Assembly (NCBI GenBank): GCA_030037185.1 | Contig: JASHRR010000514.1 | Span: forward strand, 1-6,725 | Reading direction: 5' to 3' | Length of the DNA: 6,725 nucleotides | Origin: Xanthobacteraceae bacterium | GTDB lineage: Bacteria; Pseudomonadota; Alphaproteobacteria; Rhizobiales; Xanthobacteraceae | Part shown: piece after piece, positions 1 through 5,315 of the stretch | Layout of the letters: every line of letters begins with the position of its first letter | Numbering within the stretch: the stretch's first letter is position 1 | Notes under the pieces: model-generated | Seen by the model: the letters and a program-made list of their open reading frames with translations, nothing else | Told to the model about the DNA's origin: nothing | The model's database searches: none | Position numbers and translations under genes: made by a program

Positions 1-237
1 ATTGTGGAACCCCTTGATGCATCGCTTTCCGAGCACCTCGGCCAGACGACGAACCAGGCGGGTGACGACGCGTACCACATCCCACAACAAGGTGTTGTCG
101 GTGGGATGATGAACGTCAGTCTCGACCACCGTGGTGTCGACCCGCAGCTTCGCACCGTCCTCCAAGCCGAGCTCGACGCTGTCGATGGCTGTCCCAATCC
201 GGGCCAAGACGGCGGAGGACACTGGTGACGCGTCATG
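1..237 (-). mobile_element. DDE transposase fragment (ISNCY/IS1182-like), N-terminus missing, continues beyond left edge
   Basis: Reading the minus strand from about 237 to 1 gives an open frame with LEDGAKLRVDTTVVET followed by DVHHPTDNTLLWDVVRVVTR and an IKGFHN run. This VDTTVVET...HHPTDNTLLWD pattern is the region around the first catalytic Asp of DDE transposases in the ISNCY/IS1182-like group; the Asp of RVDTT is the presumed first acidic residue. Family members normally have about 80-120 residues before this motif. Here similarity fades about 25 residues upstream of it (around 200-237) into unrelated sequence, so the 5' part of the gene and that end of the element are lost or replaced. 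The rest of the protein lies outside the window. The family name is from recalled motifs, not a search. No terminal inverted repeat was found. Confidence 0.65.
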
Positions 238-464
238 GCTGCGCGGCCGGAAGTTCGCCTGGAGATAAATGACGGCGCCGAAAACGGCACTGTTGCCGCT
301 TTGGGAAAAAAGTCCCGAAATCCCAACCGACACCCGCACCGCCACACTTTGCCGGGAATACGAGAGAGCGCATAACCTGGTCGCTTTGAAATAGAGCGTC
401 GCCTGGCGCTCGGCTGGGCGACCGCCATCGGCGGCGTCCCTATCGCGCGGCCACGCGCTCTCAC

Positions 465-678
465 TCACCGACCTAGCAGCATCGGCACGCGCTCGCCGTC
501 GCGCTCGATATGAACTTTGTCGCCAACGGGAGGCTTTGCGCCTGTTCGCTACCGCAGCCCTCGCCAAGGCTACCCATAAAGCGACCACGGCAAGCAAGGC
601 GATCACGCTGATTGTGTCCGCGGTAGCGAATAGCTGGGCAATGGCCCGCGGCGCGGACGGCGCCACTACCGCGCGCAT
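465..678 (-). pseudogene. Possible small single-helix membrane protein gene broken by a +1 frame change
   Basis: From ATG at 678 the minus strand encodes about 45 residues with one clear membrane helix (TISVIALLAVVALWVALARA) followed by a basic turn, with mostly G or C at third codon positions. After the codons for AVANR (about 541) the same frame turns into an arginine-rich run that does not look like protein. The +1 frame there gives a well-behaved tail, KPPVGDKVHIERDGERVPML then LGR, ending in TGA at 465-467. The simplest reading is one gene of about 70 residues carrying a single-base insertion between about 535 and 545. No good Shine-Dalgarno precedes the ATG, so the true start is uncertain. 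The family is not recognised. A programmed frameshift or chance are alternatives. Confidence 0.33.
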
Positions 679-773
679 CGTCGCCGGGTGCAGCGTGCGC
701 GCGCCCGCGCGACGTACACGCCCGGGAAGGCGGGTAAGGACATAATAGCGCAAATTTGGCCATTTTCGTCCCG

Positions 774-801
774 GTGGCGCTCGCAAGGCGCCGCTTTTTT
801 T
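774..801 (+). terminator. Intrinsic-terminator-like hairpin with T-tract, no gene upstream
   Basis: GGTGGCGC pairs with GCGCCGC (776-780 with 788-792 perfectly, extended by a T-G and a G-C pair) around a 7-nt loop, and is followed directly by seven T at 795-801. This fits rho-independent termination of a plus-strand transcript. No convincing plus-strand gene precedes it, so it may end an unannotated RNA or be a relic. Confidence 0.5.
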
Positions 802-914
802 GTTACGCCTTGCACCAAACCGACAAGCTTCCGTCAAACTTGCACATTCAGGCTGATAAAAAGTCATAATCTGCCATTTTTTTCGGTGATTTGACGGCCT
901 TTTAGGCAGAAGCG

Positions 915-928
915 TTGCAAGAACGCAA
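915..928. promoter_or_regulatory. FixK/FNR-type binding box, TTGC-N6-GCAA
   Basis: TTGCAAGAACGCAA is a perfect dyad with the TTG(A/C)-N6-(T/G)CAA layout known for FixK2 of Bradyrhizobium; one further pair on each side (G914, C929) extends it. Its centre is 117 bp before the beta-barrel start codon. If it acts at the usual -41.5, transcription would begin near 963, with the weak -10-like GATTAA at 950-955. The binding protein and the start site are inferred. Confidence 0.45.
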
Positions 929-932
929 CTCA

Positions 933-950
933 CTGTCCGAATTCGGACAG
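933..950. promoter_or_regulatory. 18-bp perfect palindrome, probable operator
   Basis: CTGTCCGAATTCGGACAG is fully self-complementary and has no spacer, typical of a dimeric repressor operator. It starts 5 bp after the FixK-like box and would lie inside the promoter predicted from that box, so repression by occlusion is plausible. It also satisfies the bare TGT-N10-ACA form of a NifA upstream activator site, but lacks the preferred internal T and has no good sigma-54 -24/-12 element at a proper distance. The regulator is unknown. Confidence 0.45.
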
Positions 951-1038
951 ATTAACGCCAATCAATACGGACGGCCCAGAGCACGGGTGCTAGACACGCC
1001 CGCTATCGACGTTGTGAAGCACATAAGGAGAGGGGCTC

Positions 1039-1701
1039 ATGGGAACTAAGCTCTCTTGTGGTATCGGACTGCTTGCAGTCATAGCATGCGCAGGATCCGC
1101 GATAGCCGCGGATTTGCCCGTGAAGGCGCCACCCGTGGCGGCAATGCCCAGCTATCTGTCCGATTGGGCCGGGTTCTATATCGGCATCAACGGCGGCGGC
1201 GGCTGGGGCCGCACGACGTTCGATTTCTCTACGGTCGATAACACGACGACTTCGGGCGGTCTCATCGGCGGCCATGTTGGCTACAACTGGCAGTATGGAT
1301 CGGTTGTCGCTGGTCTGGAAGCGGATTTCGACGGTGCCGACCTTAACAAGACGGACGCCTTCGGCCTGGAGCAGAAGACCGACGAATTGGCCTCCGCGCG
1401 TGGCAGGGTCGGCTACCTCTTCGTACCGAACCTGCTTGCCTACGGCACCGGCGGACTCGGATGGGGGCATACGACTCTGACCGATACGAACGGCACCTTC
1501 ACCGGTGTGACGGGCAGCTCCGCTGCCGTCAGCCAGTTCGGTTGGGTGGCGGGTGCAGGGCTTGAATACAAGCTGGTCGATCACGTGCTCGTTCGGGCTG
1601 AATACCTGCATTACGACTTCGGTAAGGACACGTTCCCTGGTTTCGACAATGTCAGGGAGACCGTCGATCTCGTGCGGGGCGGCTTGAGCTGGAAGTTCTG
1701 A
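1039..1701 (+). CDS. Outer-membrane beta-barrel protein, Omp25/RopB-like
   Basis: A 220-residue small porin-like outer-membrane protein of the Omp25/RopB/Omp31 group common in Bradyrhizobium and relatives. Residues 1-23 are a Sec signal peptide (K4, hydrophobic core 9-19, cleavage after A21-I22-A23); the mature chain begins ADLPVKAP, a hallmark of the family. WAGFYIGINGGGGWG (43-57) is the usual first strand, GGHVGYNW (77-84) and GRVGYLF are later strands, and the chain ends in RGGLSWKF with the terminal Phe of the beta-signal recognised by the BAM complex. Alternating hydrophobic strands and length fit an 8-stranded barrel. AAGGAG at 1025-1030 lies 8 nt before the ATG and fixes the start. 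The gene is monocistronic: FixK-like box and palindrome upstream, strong terminator 57 nt downstream. Such proteins maintain the envelope and interact with hosts; no specific solute is implied. Confidence 0.93.
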   Translation: MGTKLSCGIGLLAVIACAGSAIAADLPVKAPPVAAMPSYLSDWAGFYIGINGGGGWGRTTFDFSTVDNTTTSGGLIGGHVGYNWQYGSVVAGLEADFDGADLNKTDAFGLEQKTDELASARGRVGYLFVPNLLAYGTGGLGWGHTTLTDTNGTFTGVTGSSAAVSQFGWVAGAGLEYKLVDHVLVRAEYLHYDFGKDTFPGFDNVRETVDLVRGGLSWKF

Positions 1702-1758
1702 ACGCTATCTTGTGATATCAGCGCGGACTGCGTAACATCGGCCGCGCATGAGCCTTAT

Positions 1759-1790
1759 AAGGCGCGGCTTCTGCCGCGCCTTTCTTTTTT
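1759..1790 (+). terminator. Rho-independent terminator of the beta-barrel gene
   Basis: GGCGCGGC (1761-1768), loop TTCT, GCCGCGCC (1773-1780): a perfect 8-bp GC stem extended by AA/TT to 10 bp, followed by the tract TTTCTTTTTT to 1790. It lies 57 nt after the stop codon in the right orientation. Confidence 0.9.
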
Positions 1791-1930
1791 GGCCGGCACC
1801 ATCGCGTAGGTTTACCTTTCCTTGCAGCGGCGGCCCTTTTCTTTTTGGCAAGCCCGTACGATCCGGTACGGCTGACACCCTCGATTGGCACGTGCCTCCA
1901 CGCGCGGACGCATGACAGGGATGCAGCCGC

Positions 1931-1965
1931 ACATTAACACGGATTAACTTTTGCCAAATGTTAAT
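1931..1965. repeat. AT-rich TTAAC motif cluster, copy A
   Basis: ACATTAACACGGATTAACTT holds two ATTAAC motifs in direct orientation at a 10-bp step, and a TGTTAAT at 1959-1965 inverts the first. A copy matching 17 of 20 bases (1931-1950 against 2552-2571) lies further on, and a related site lies at 3096-3125. It stands out from the GC-rich surroundings and suggests a protein-binding site or promoter. The TTAA-N6-TTAA spacing is one base short of the CtrA consensus TTAA-N7-TTAA. Confidence 0.4.
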
Positions 1966-2023
1966 ATGCGCCGAAGCCCGTCACTCACGTGCCAGACAGC
2001 AAGCCGCGAGCGGTCCATCCCGC

Positions 2024-2146
2024 ATGTATACGCTGGTCACGTATTTGATTGAATTCGCGCTCATCTGGACGGCGCTGATGCTCGCCTGGACGCTCGCGCG
2101 CATGACGGCGCGCATCATTCGGTCGGCGCGCAAACCCGAAAAGTAG
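2024..2146 (+). CDS. Possible 40-residue single-helix membrane peptide
   Basis: The ATG at 2024 opens a 40-residue frame: a short N-terminus, one strong hydrophobic helix (about residues 3-25, with FALIWTALMLAWTLARM), then a basic tail IIRSARKPEK ending in TAG. This is a clean small inner-membrane protein layout, with the basic tail predicted to be cytoplasmic. The frame extends upstream to an ATG at 1958, but those 22 residues are charged and unlike a membrane protein, and that ATG has no ribosome site, so the inner start is preferred. Only a weak GAGCGG precedes it. The TTAAC cluster at 1931-1965 lies just upstream and could carry its promoter. The family is not recognised; a chance ORF is possible. 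Confidence 0.35.
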   Translation: MYTLVTYLIEFALIWTALMLAWTLARMTARIIRSARKPEK

Positions 2147-2191
2147 CGCCCCGCTGCCAAATGACCGAATGACAAATTTGAACTGCCATGC

Positions 2192-2410
2192 TCACTGCGC
2201 GTCGTCCTTGTTGAGCGCGTCGAGCGCGTCCGCCGCGTCAAAGAAATGTTGCGCGCGCGTACGCCAGCCCACCTCGTCCAGATGTTCGGCCTCCTTGCGT
2301 AGCGCGTCGCGCACGCACTCCACCGCGCACTTGCCGCCCACGTACGCCTCGGCCTCGCCGAGCGCGTCGCGTATGGCCTCGATCAGTCTGACTTTCGCCT
2401 GCAGGCGCAT
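2192..2410 (-). CDS. Hypothetical 72-residue charged helical protein
   Basis: The minus-strand frame opens at 2551, but ATG at 2410 is the likely start because GGGAGGTG (complement of 2417-2424) lies 6 nt before it, an almost ideal Shine-Dalgarno. The product, starting MRLQAKVRLIEAIRDALGEA, is predicted to be almost all alpha-helix, with alternating acidic and basic residues, two cysteines near the middle (KCAVEC) and a tail QHFFDAADALDALNKDDAQ. There is no signal peptide or membrane segment, so it should be cytosolic. Codon use fits a GC-rich genome. No domain is recognised. It is convergent with the small peptide frame ending at 2146, with 45 nt between them and no clear terminator. The TTAAC copy at 2552-2571 lies about 140 nt upstream and may be part of its control region. 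Confidence 0.55.
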   Translation of the reverse strand: MRLQAKVRLIEAIRDALGEAEAYVGGKCAVECVRDALRKEAEHLDEVGWRTRAQHFFDAADALDALNKDDAQ

Positions 2411-2551
2411 TAATTCACCTCCCACTGGATCGAGCACAAGCTTGGCGAAATCAGCGTCACCGGCATTTCCTATGCCGATGCTCTTTTTGATATCGGTGTC
2501 TGTCGCAAGAATCCTTTGACCGCTGTCGCCGGGTGCAACCGCGCAACCCAC

Positions 2552-2571
2552 ACGTTAACACAAATTAACTT
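2552..2571. repeat. AT-rich TTAAC motif cluster, copy B
   Basis: ACGTTAACACAAATTAACTT matches 17 of 20 bases of the site at 1931-1950 and keeps the 10-bp spacing of its two TTAAC motifs. It lies upstream of the 72-residue gene on the minus strand. A shared regulator is possible. Confidence 0.4.
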
Positions 2572-2635
2572 GCGTCCGCACAATTTATGTTACGCGCTTC
2601 ACGCTAAACGGGGTAGCGGCCATGCCAATTCGTAC

Positions 2636-2658
2636 TTTTACACAACATTTTATACAAC
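2636..2658. repeat. Tandem 11-mer, TTTTA(C/T)ACAAC twice at 12-bp step
   Basis: TTTTACACAAC at 2636-2646 and TTTTATACAAC at 2648-2658 differ by one base. The AT-rich direct repeat with about one helical turn between copies could be an operator or promoter element, but no start codon with a ribosome site follows closely. Confidence 0.3.
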
Positions 2659-2659
2659 C

Positions 2660-2990
2660 TGGAGCATTCGGACCTGAGATGATTGTGGTGATGACCGGGT
2701 ATTGGAGCTGCCTGCAATGAGCTAGGTGATAATGCGGTCGGTCTGCCACGGTGCGCGAGACCGTCACCGGACGAATTATGGCAGCGGCAAAGCTTGGTGA
2801 GCGTGAACCGGCTCGTTTGCTGAAGGCGGCACTCTGGGCGGCGGCGAGTCCGTAGTGCTTGGCGCGTTCCCCGAAGGAGGAAAGAATTCGAACGAGGGTC
2901 AATTGACCCTGATTGCCGGGCTTGACGCATGCCCGGTCGGCGGGCGCCCATGCGCTTTCATTCGGCGCGACCCGGCGCGCTAGACCGAGC
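2660..2990. other. No convincing gene
   Basis: Open frames here have poor composition and no start signals. An AAGGAGG at 2874-2880 on the plus strand looks like a Shine-Dalgarno but no start codon lies at a usable distance. What stands out is the palindrome at 2895-2910 and a nearby inverted repeat CCGGGC/GCCCGG (2916-2921 and 2931-2936) around a 9-nt loop. Confidence 0.4.
2895..2910. promoter_or_regulatory. 16-bp perfect palindrome
   Basis: AGGGTCAATTGACCCT is fully self-complementary with no spacer. It lies 15 nt after the orphan AAGGAGG at 2874-2880. It resembles a dimeric repressor operator in form, but no adjacent gene explains it. Confidence 0.35.
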
Positions 2991-2993
2991 TGT

Positions 2994-3049
2994 GGTCCCG
3001 ACCCTCGCCGTTGTGCTTAGCCTAGATGGGGAAGCCGAGAGCCGGGACC
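2994..3049. repeat. Palindromic hairpin repeat, copy 1
   Basis: GGTCCCGACCCTCG (2994-3007) pairs with CGAGAGCCGGGACC (3036-3049): 12 of 14 positions pair, the first mismatch being A3001-C3042. An inner GCTT/AAGC pair (3015-3018 with 3032-3035) continues the fold. The arms match copy 2 at 3174-3219. The form is that of REP-type intergenic palindromes; family membership is inferred. Confidence 0.6.
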
Positions 3050-3095
3050 AGCGAGCGGCCGTCAATGGGTATCGAGCCGACCGCGCGCGACGCTA

Positions 3096-3125
3096 CATTA
3101 ACATAACATATCAAGAAATGTTAAT
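3096..3125. repeat. AT-rich inverted repeat, related to the TTAAC clusters (copy C)
   Basis: ATTAACAT (3097-3104) and ATGTTAAT (3118-3125) form a perfect 8-bp inverted repeat around 13 nt, between the two GGTCCCG hairpins. It shares the ATTAAC...GTTAAT arrangement of the site at 1931-1965. Confidence 0.4.
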
Positions 3126-3133
3126 AGGGCACT

Positions 3134-3155
3134 GGTCGCCGCCCCCTCGGCGACC
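3134..3155. repeat. Hairpin, 8-bp perfect stem
   Basis: GGTCGCCG (3134-3141), loop CCCCCT, CGGCGACC (3148-3155). There is no T-tract on either strand, so it is unlikely to be a terminator. A similar CCCCCTCG-CGACCG run recurs near 3311-3325. Confidence 0.45.
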
Positions 3156-3173
3156 GCCCGCGATGCAGTGACT

Positions 3174-3219
3174 GGTCCCGACGCTCGGTTTTGATTGGGG
3201 GAGGCCGGGCGCCGGGACC
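3174..3219. repeat. Palindromic hairpin repeat, copy 2, plus short GC hairpin after it
   Basis: GGTCCCGACGCTCGG (3174-3188) pairs with CCGGGCGCCGGGACC (3205-3219): 13 Watson-Crick pairs, one T-G pair and one mismatch, A3181-C3212, at the same stem position as in copy 1. It lies in direct orientation exactly 180 nt after copy 1. A further stem CGCGCG (3222-3227) with CGCGCG (3233-3238) around GGAGA follows directly. Confidence 0.6.
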
Positions 3220-3256
3220 GACGCGCGGGAGACGCGCGCCCCCGCCCCCTAGCGAT

Positions 3257-3301
3257 CAAAAGCAGAGCGAACCATTACCAAATGGCCGCTGTGCGCTTTT
3301 G
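3257..3301. repeat. Long interrupted stem-loop, possible structured RNA
   Basis: Nested pairing in order: CAAAAGC (3257-3263) with GCTTTTG (3295-3301), AGCG (3266-3269) with CGCT (3287-3290), CCATT (3272-3276) with AATGG (3281-3285), closing on the loop ACCA. This gives 16 base pairs broken by small internal loops. There is no terminator-like tail. Confidence 0.4.
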
Positions 3302-3335
3302 CTGCATGGCCCCCCTCGCCGACCGCGCGGCACTG

Positions 3336-3367
3336 CCTGCAAAGAGGCGGCCCGACCTCTCTGCGGG
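3336..3367 (-). terminator. Hairpin after the caspase-like gene, possible terminator without U-tract
   Basis: CCTGCAAAGAGG (3336-3347) pairs with CCTCTCTGCGGG (3356-3367) around CGGCCCGA, with 11 of 12 positions paired counting one T-G. It starts 31 nt past the stop codon of the minus-strand gene. No T-run follows in that direction, so intrinsic termination is doubtful; 3' end protection is an alternative. Confidence 0.35.
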
Positions 3368-3398
3368 GGTATGACGGGGTTTTGGCGCCGATACACCG

Positions 3399-4877
3399 TC
3401 AGTCACGGGGTGATGTCCGGATATCAGTCGGGATCGTCAGCATACGCTGGCCGACAAAAACCCAGCGCGCACATCGCCATCCGGTGGGAGACAGCCGCCA
3501 GGCTTCACACCCCATGGCCGATGGTGCCGGCGCGGCGGCCGTCGCCGCCGACCGTGCTAGGGTCGGTTGCGGCTGTGCCGCACGCAGTAGTCGCGGGATG
3601 GCTGGCGACGCCGATCGCACGGGAAAGCGTTCTGCGAGCAGCGCCTCATACTGCAATTTGCTGAAATAGCCGCTCGTGAGGTAGCGCCGTGCAGCTTGCC
3701 AGCGCTCAATCGCGCGGCGCGTGTCGTCGTTGAAGTTACCATCCGCGGCCCCGTCAAAGTAACCCAGCAACGACAATCGCCTCTGAATATCGCTGCGTTT
3801 AAGTTGATCGAGCCCGAGTTGCTCCTCGGCCTCGCGCGTCGGCGGGGCGGGATTGAACGATTGCACGGTCGTTCTGGCCGCTGTTTGCAGGGCGGCGAGG
3901 CGTAGGCGTGCAATACTGGCGAAATTGCCATGCGGGTAACGAGCCAAGTAGGCCGAATACTCTTCCGCCCTGTCGCTGGTGCGCACCGACCGCCAAAATT
4001 CAAGTTCGATCTCATCCGAAGCGTTCGATCGGGCTTCCGAGGGAGCAACCGCAGGGCCCGGAGCGCCAGCGCTTGCCGTGGTGGCGGCAGTCACGCCTTG
4101 CTGGTTCACATAGAAGAAGCCCGTGAGATTGGTGTTCTCCCACGGCAGTTGTTTCCTGTTCGTCTCCTCGCTCACCTGGGCGCGAACCTTGGTAAGCGCG
4201 TGGCGGATTTCGACACCCGGCTCGGCAATATTACGCAGCAGCGCACCGGTGAAGGGACTGTTTTCGCCCGGCTTGCCATCAAGCGCTGTCTGGCCGGGCC
4301 CGGCCGCAAACGCTATGAGCGTGCCTTCATTGGGCTTCATCTCGGCGAGGCCGGACAAGATCTTAACTGAACGGGTCCGTGCTGCCGCCCGAATCTTGCT
4401 GGCAAAGGGATTGTCTCGACATGCATCCAGGAATACCAGTTTCACCGTGGCAGCCGCCATTACCTGATCAAGGGCGACCTCAACGTCGATTGCCGCGCCG
4501 AGCTTGACGTCAAGCTCCGAATTAAGGTTGGTGTCGACCGGGACCAGATAGTTCTTGCCGTCAACCGCGATGCCGTGCCCTGAGTAATATAACAGCGCCA
4601 CGTCGGCGCCTTGGGTTTTGGTGGCAAATTCGCTTAGCCGGGTCATCATCCCTTTACGACCGAGATCGACCCCCTCAGTCACCTCGAAGCCAACATTGCG
4701 CAACAACACTGCCATCGCCTTGGCGTCAAGCGACGCATTCGGCAGGCTGCTTATATGTTGGTACGCCCCATTGCCAACGACGAGCGCCACGCGACGCTCG
4801 GCGCGGGCCGGGCAAGCTAACAGCGCAAAGAGCACAACATACGAACTCAACAAGATGGCATGACGGAAATGACGCAT
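3399..4877 (-). CDS. Secreted caspase-like (peptidase C14) protein with peptidoglycan-binding-like C-terminal module
   Basis: A 492-residue protein. ATG at 4877 is preferred over a TTG at 4949 because residues 1-26 then form a proper Sec signal peptide (basic MRHFRH, hydrophobic 7-21, cleavage near PARA) and GAGG lies 6 nt upstream. Residues 28-258 are a caspase p20-like domain: RRVALVVGN first strand, catalytic His101 in YYSGHG, catalytic Cys153 in FLDACRDNPF, and the family motifs NSPFTGALL (206-214) and LPWENTNLTGFFYV. Specificity after Arg or Lys is typical of prokaryotic relatives but not shown here. After an Ala-rich linker comes an EFWRSV...EYSAYLARYPHGNFA module (293-330) often found in these proteins, then a peptidoglycan-binding-like fold (356-415: DIQRRLSLLGYFDG, DGNF, AIERWQ). 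The last 75 residues are low-complexity and unrecognised. The predicted location is the periplasm. It stands alone, with no operon partner in view. Confidence 0.9.
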   Translation of the reverse strand: MRHFRHAILLSSYVVLFALLACPARAERRVALVVGNGAYQHISSLPNASLDAKAMAVLLRNVGFEVTEGVDLGRKGMMTRLSEFATKTQGADVALLYYSGHGIAVDGKNYLVPVDTNLNSELDVKLGAAIDVEVALDQVMAAATVKLVFLDACRDNPFASKIRAAARTRSVKILSGLAEMKPNEGTLIAFAAGPGQTALDGKPGENSPFTGALLRNIAEPGVEIRHALTKVRAQVSEETNRKQLPWENTNLTGFFYVNQQGVTAATTASAGAPGPAVAPSEARSNASDEIELEFWRSVRTSDRAEEYSAYLARYPHGNFASIARLRLAALQTAARTTVQSFNPAPPTREAEEQLGLDQLKRSDIQRRLSLLGYFDGAADGNFNDDTRRAIERWQAARRYLTSGYFSKLQYEALLAERFPVRSASPAIPRLLRAAQPQPTLARSAATAAAPAPSAMGCEAWRLSPTGWRCARWVFVGQRMLTIPTDIRTSPRD

Positions 4878-5315
4878 AATCTGCCTCAGCGTTGATATGA
4901 TTCGCGTGAGAACAAAAGCAGTGATCCGCCCGCCCGTACTCGACCGCAAATAGTGACGTGTCGATCACATCGCGACCATGACTTCCTTCATAGACGGACA
5001 CGTCGGCCGATTTCCGCGAGAATGACGACTCGTTATGACGATTGTAAGCGGCGACCATCTCGATCCCGAGCAGTGACAGCAATCAGCCCGCGCTCGTATT
5101 CGCCGATGACGATCTCGGGCGACGCGGTGGCGGGGATGACGTCCAGTCCGGGACGAACTCCCCGACGGTGGCCGCAGGCTTTCAGCCACTTTCGCGCAGC
5201 GCTGCGGGCGCTGCCAGAGCCGAAGCGGGGGCAATGACGGCGCCGGGGACGCTCGCCAGTGCCCGAGGGGCATCCTTCCCGGATGTGTGTGCTGCCCTTA
5301 AAGGAAGACCCTGCC
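4878..5315. other. No convincing gene; upstream region of the caspase-like gene and possible gene remnant
   Basis: The minus-strand promoter of the caspase-like gene should lie within about 4878-5000, but no clear -35/-10 pair was seen. At about 5075-5160 (minus) a short stretch reading GLDVIPATASPEIVIGEYER has codon use like a real gene with GC-rich third positions, but the frame on both sides does not, so it may be a relic of a decayed gene. The family is unknown. Confidence 0.3.

Noticed and set aside
933..983. NifA site (TGT-N10-ACA) with sigma-54 promoter
   Set aside because: The only GG-N10-GC (969-982) matches few other consensus bases and lies too close to the palindrome for normal NifA activation.
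1003..1611. 202-residue minus-strand open frame
   Set aside because: Fully antisense to the well-supported beta-barrel gene, and without its own start signals.
1931..1950. CtrA-binding site
   Set aside because: The TTAA motifs are separated by 6 rather than 7 bases, and the second copy keeps the same non-canonical spacing.
2169..2519. 116-residue plus-strand open frame
   Set aside because: Ser/Ala-rich antisense shadow of the 72-residue minus-strand protein.
3191..3664. 157-residue plus-strand open frame
   Set aside because: Much of it lies opposite the caspase-like gene; its start falls inside hairpin copy 2 and its composition is Pro/Arg/Ala-rich without features. It is a shadow frame.
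4726..5082. 118-residue minus-strand frame reading MVAAYNRHNESSFSRKSADV in its first part
   Set aside because: The first 40 residues look plausible, but the frame runs out of phase into the caspase-like coding region, and no ribosome site supports it. At most it is a remnant.
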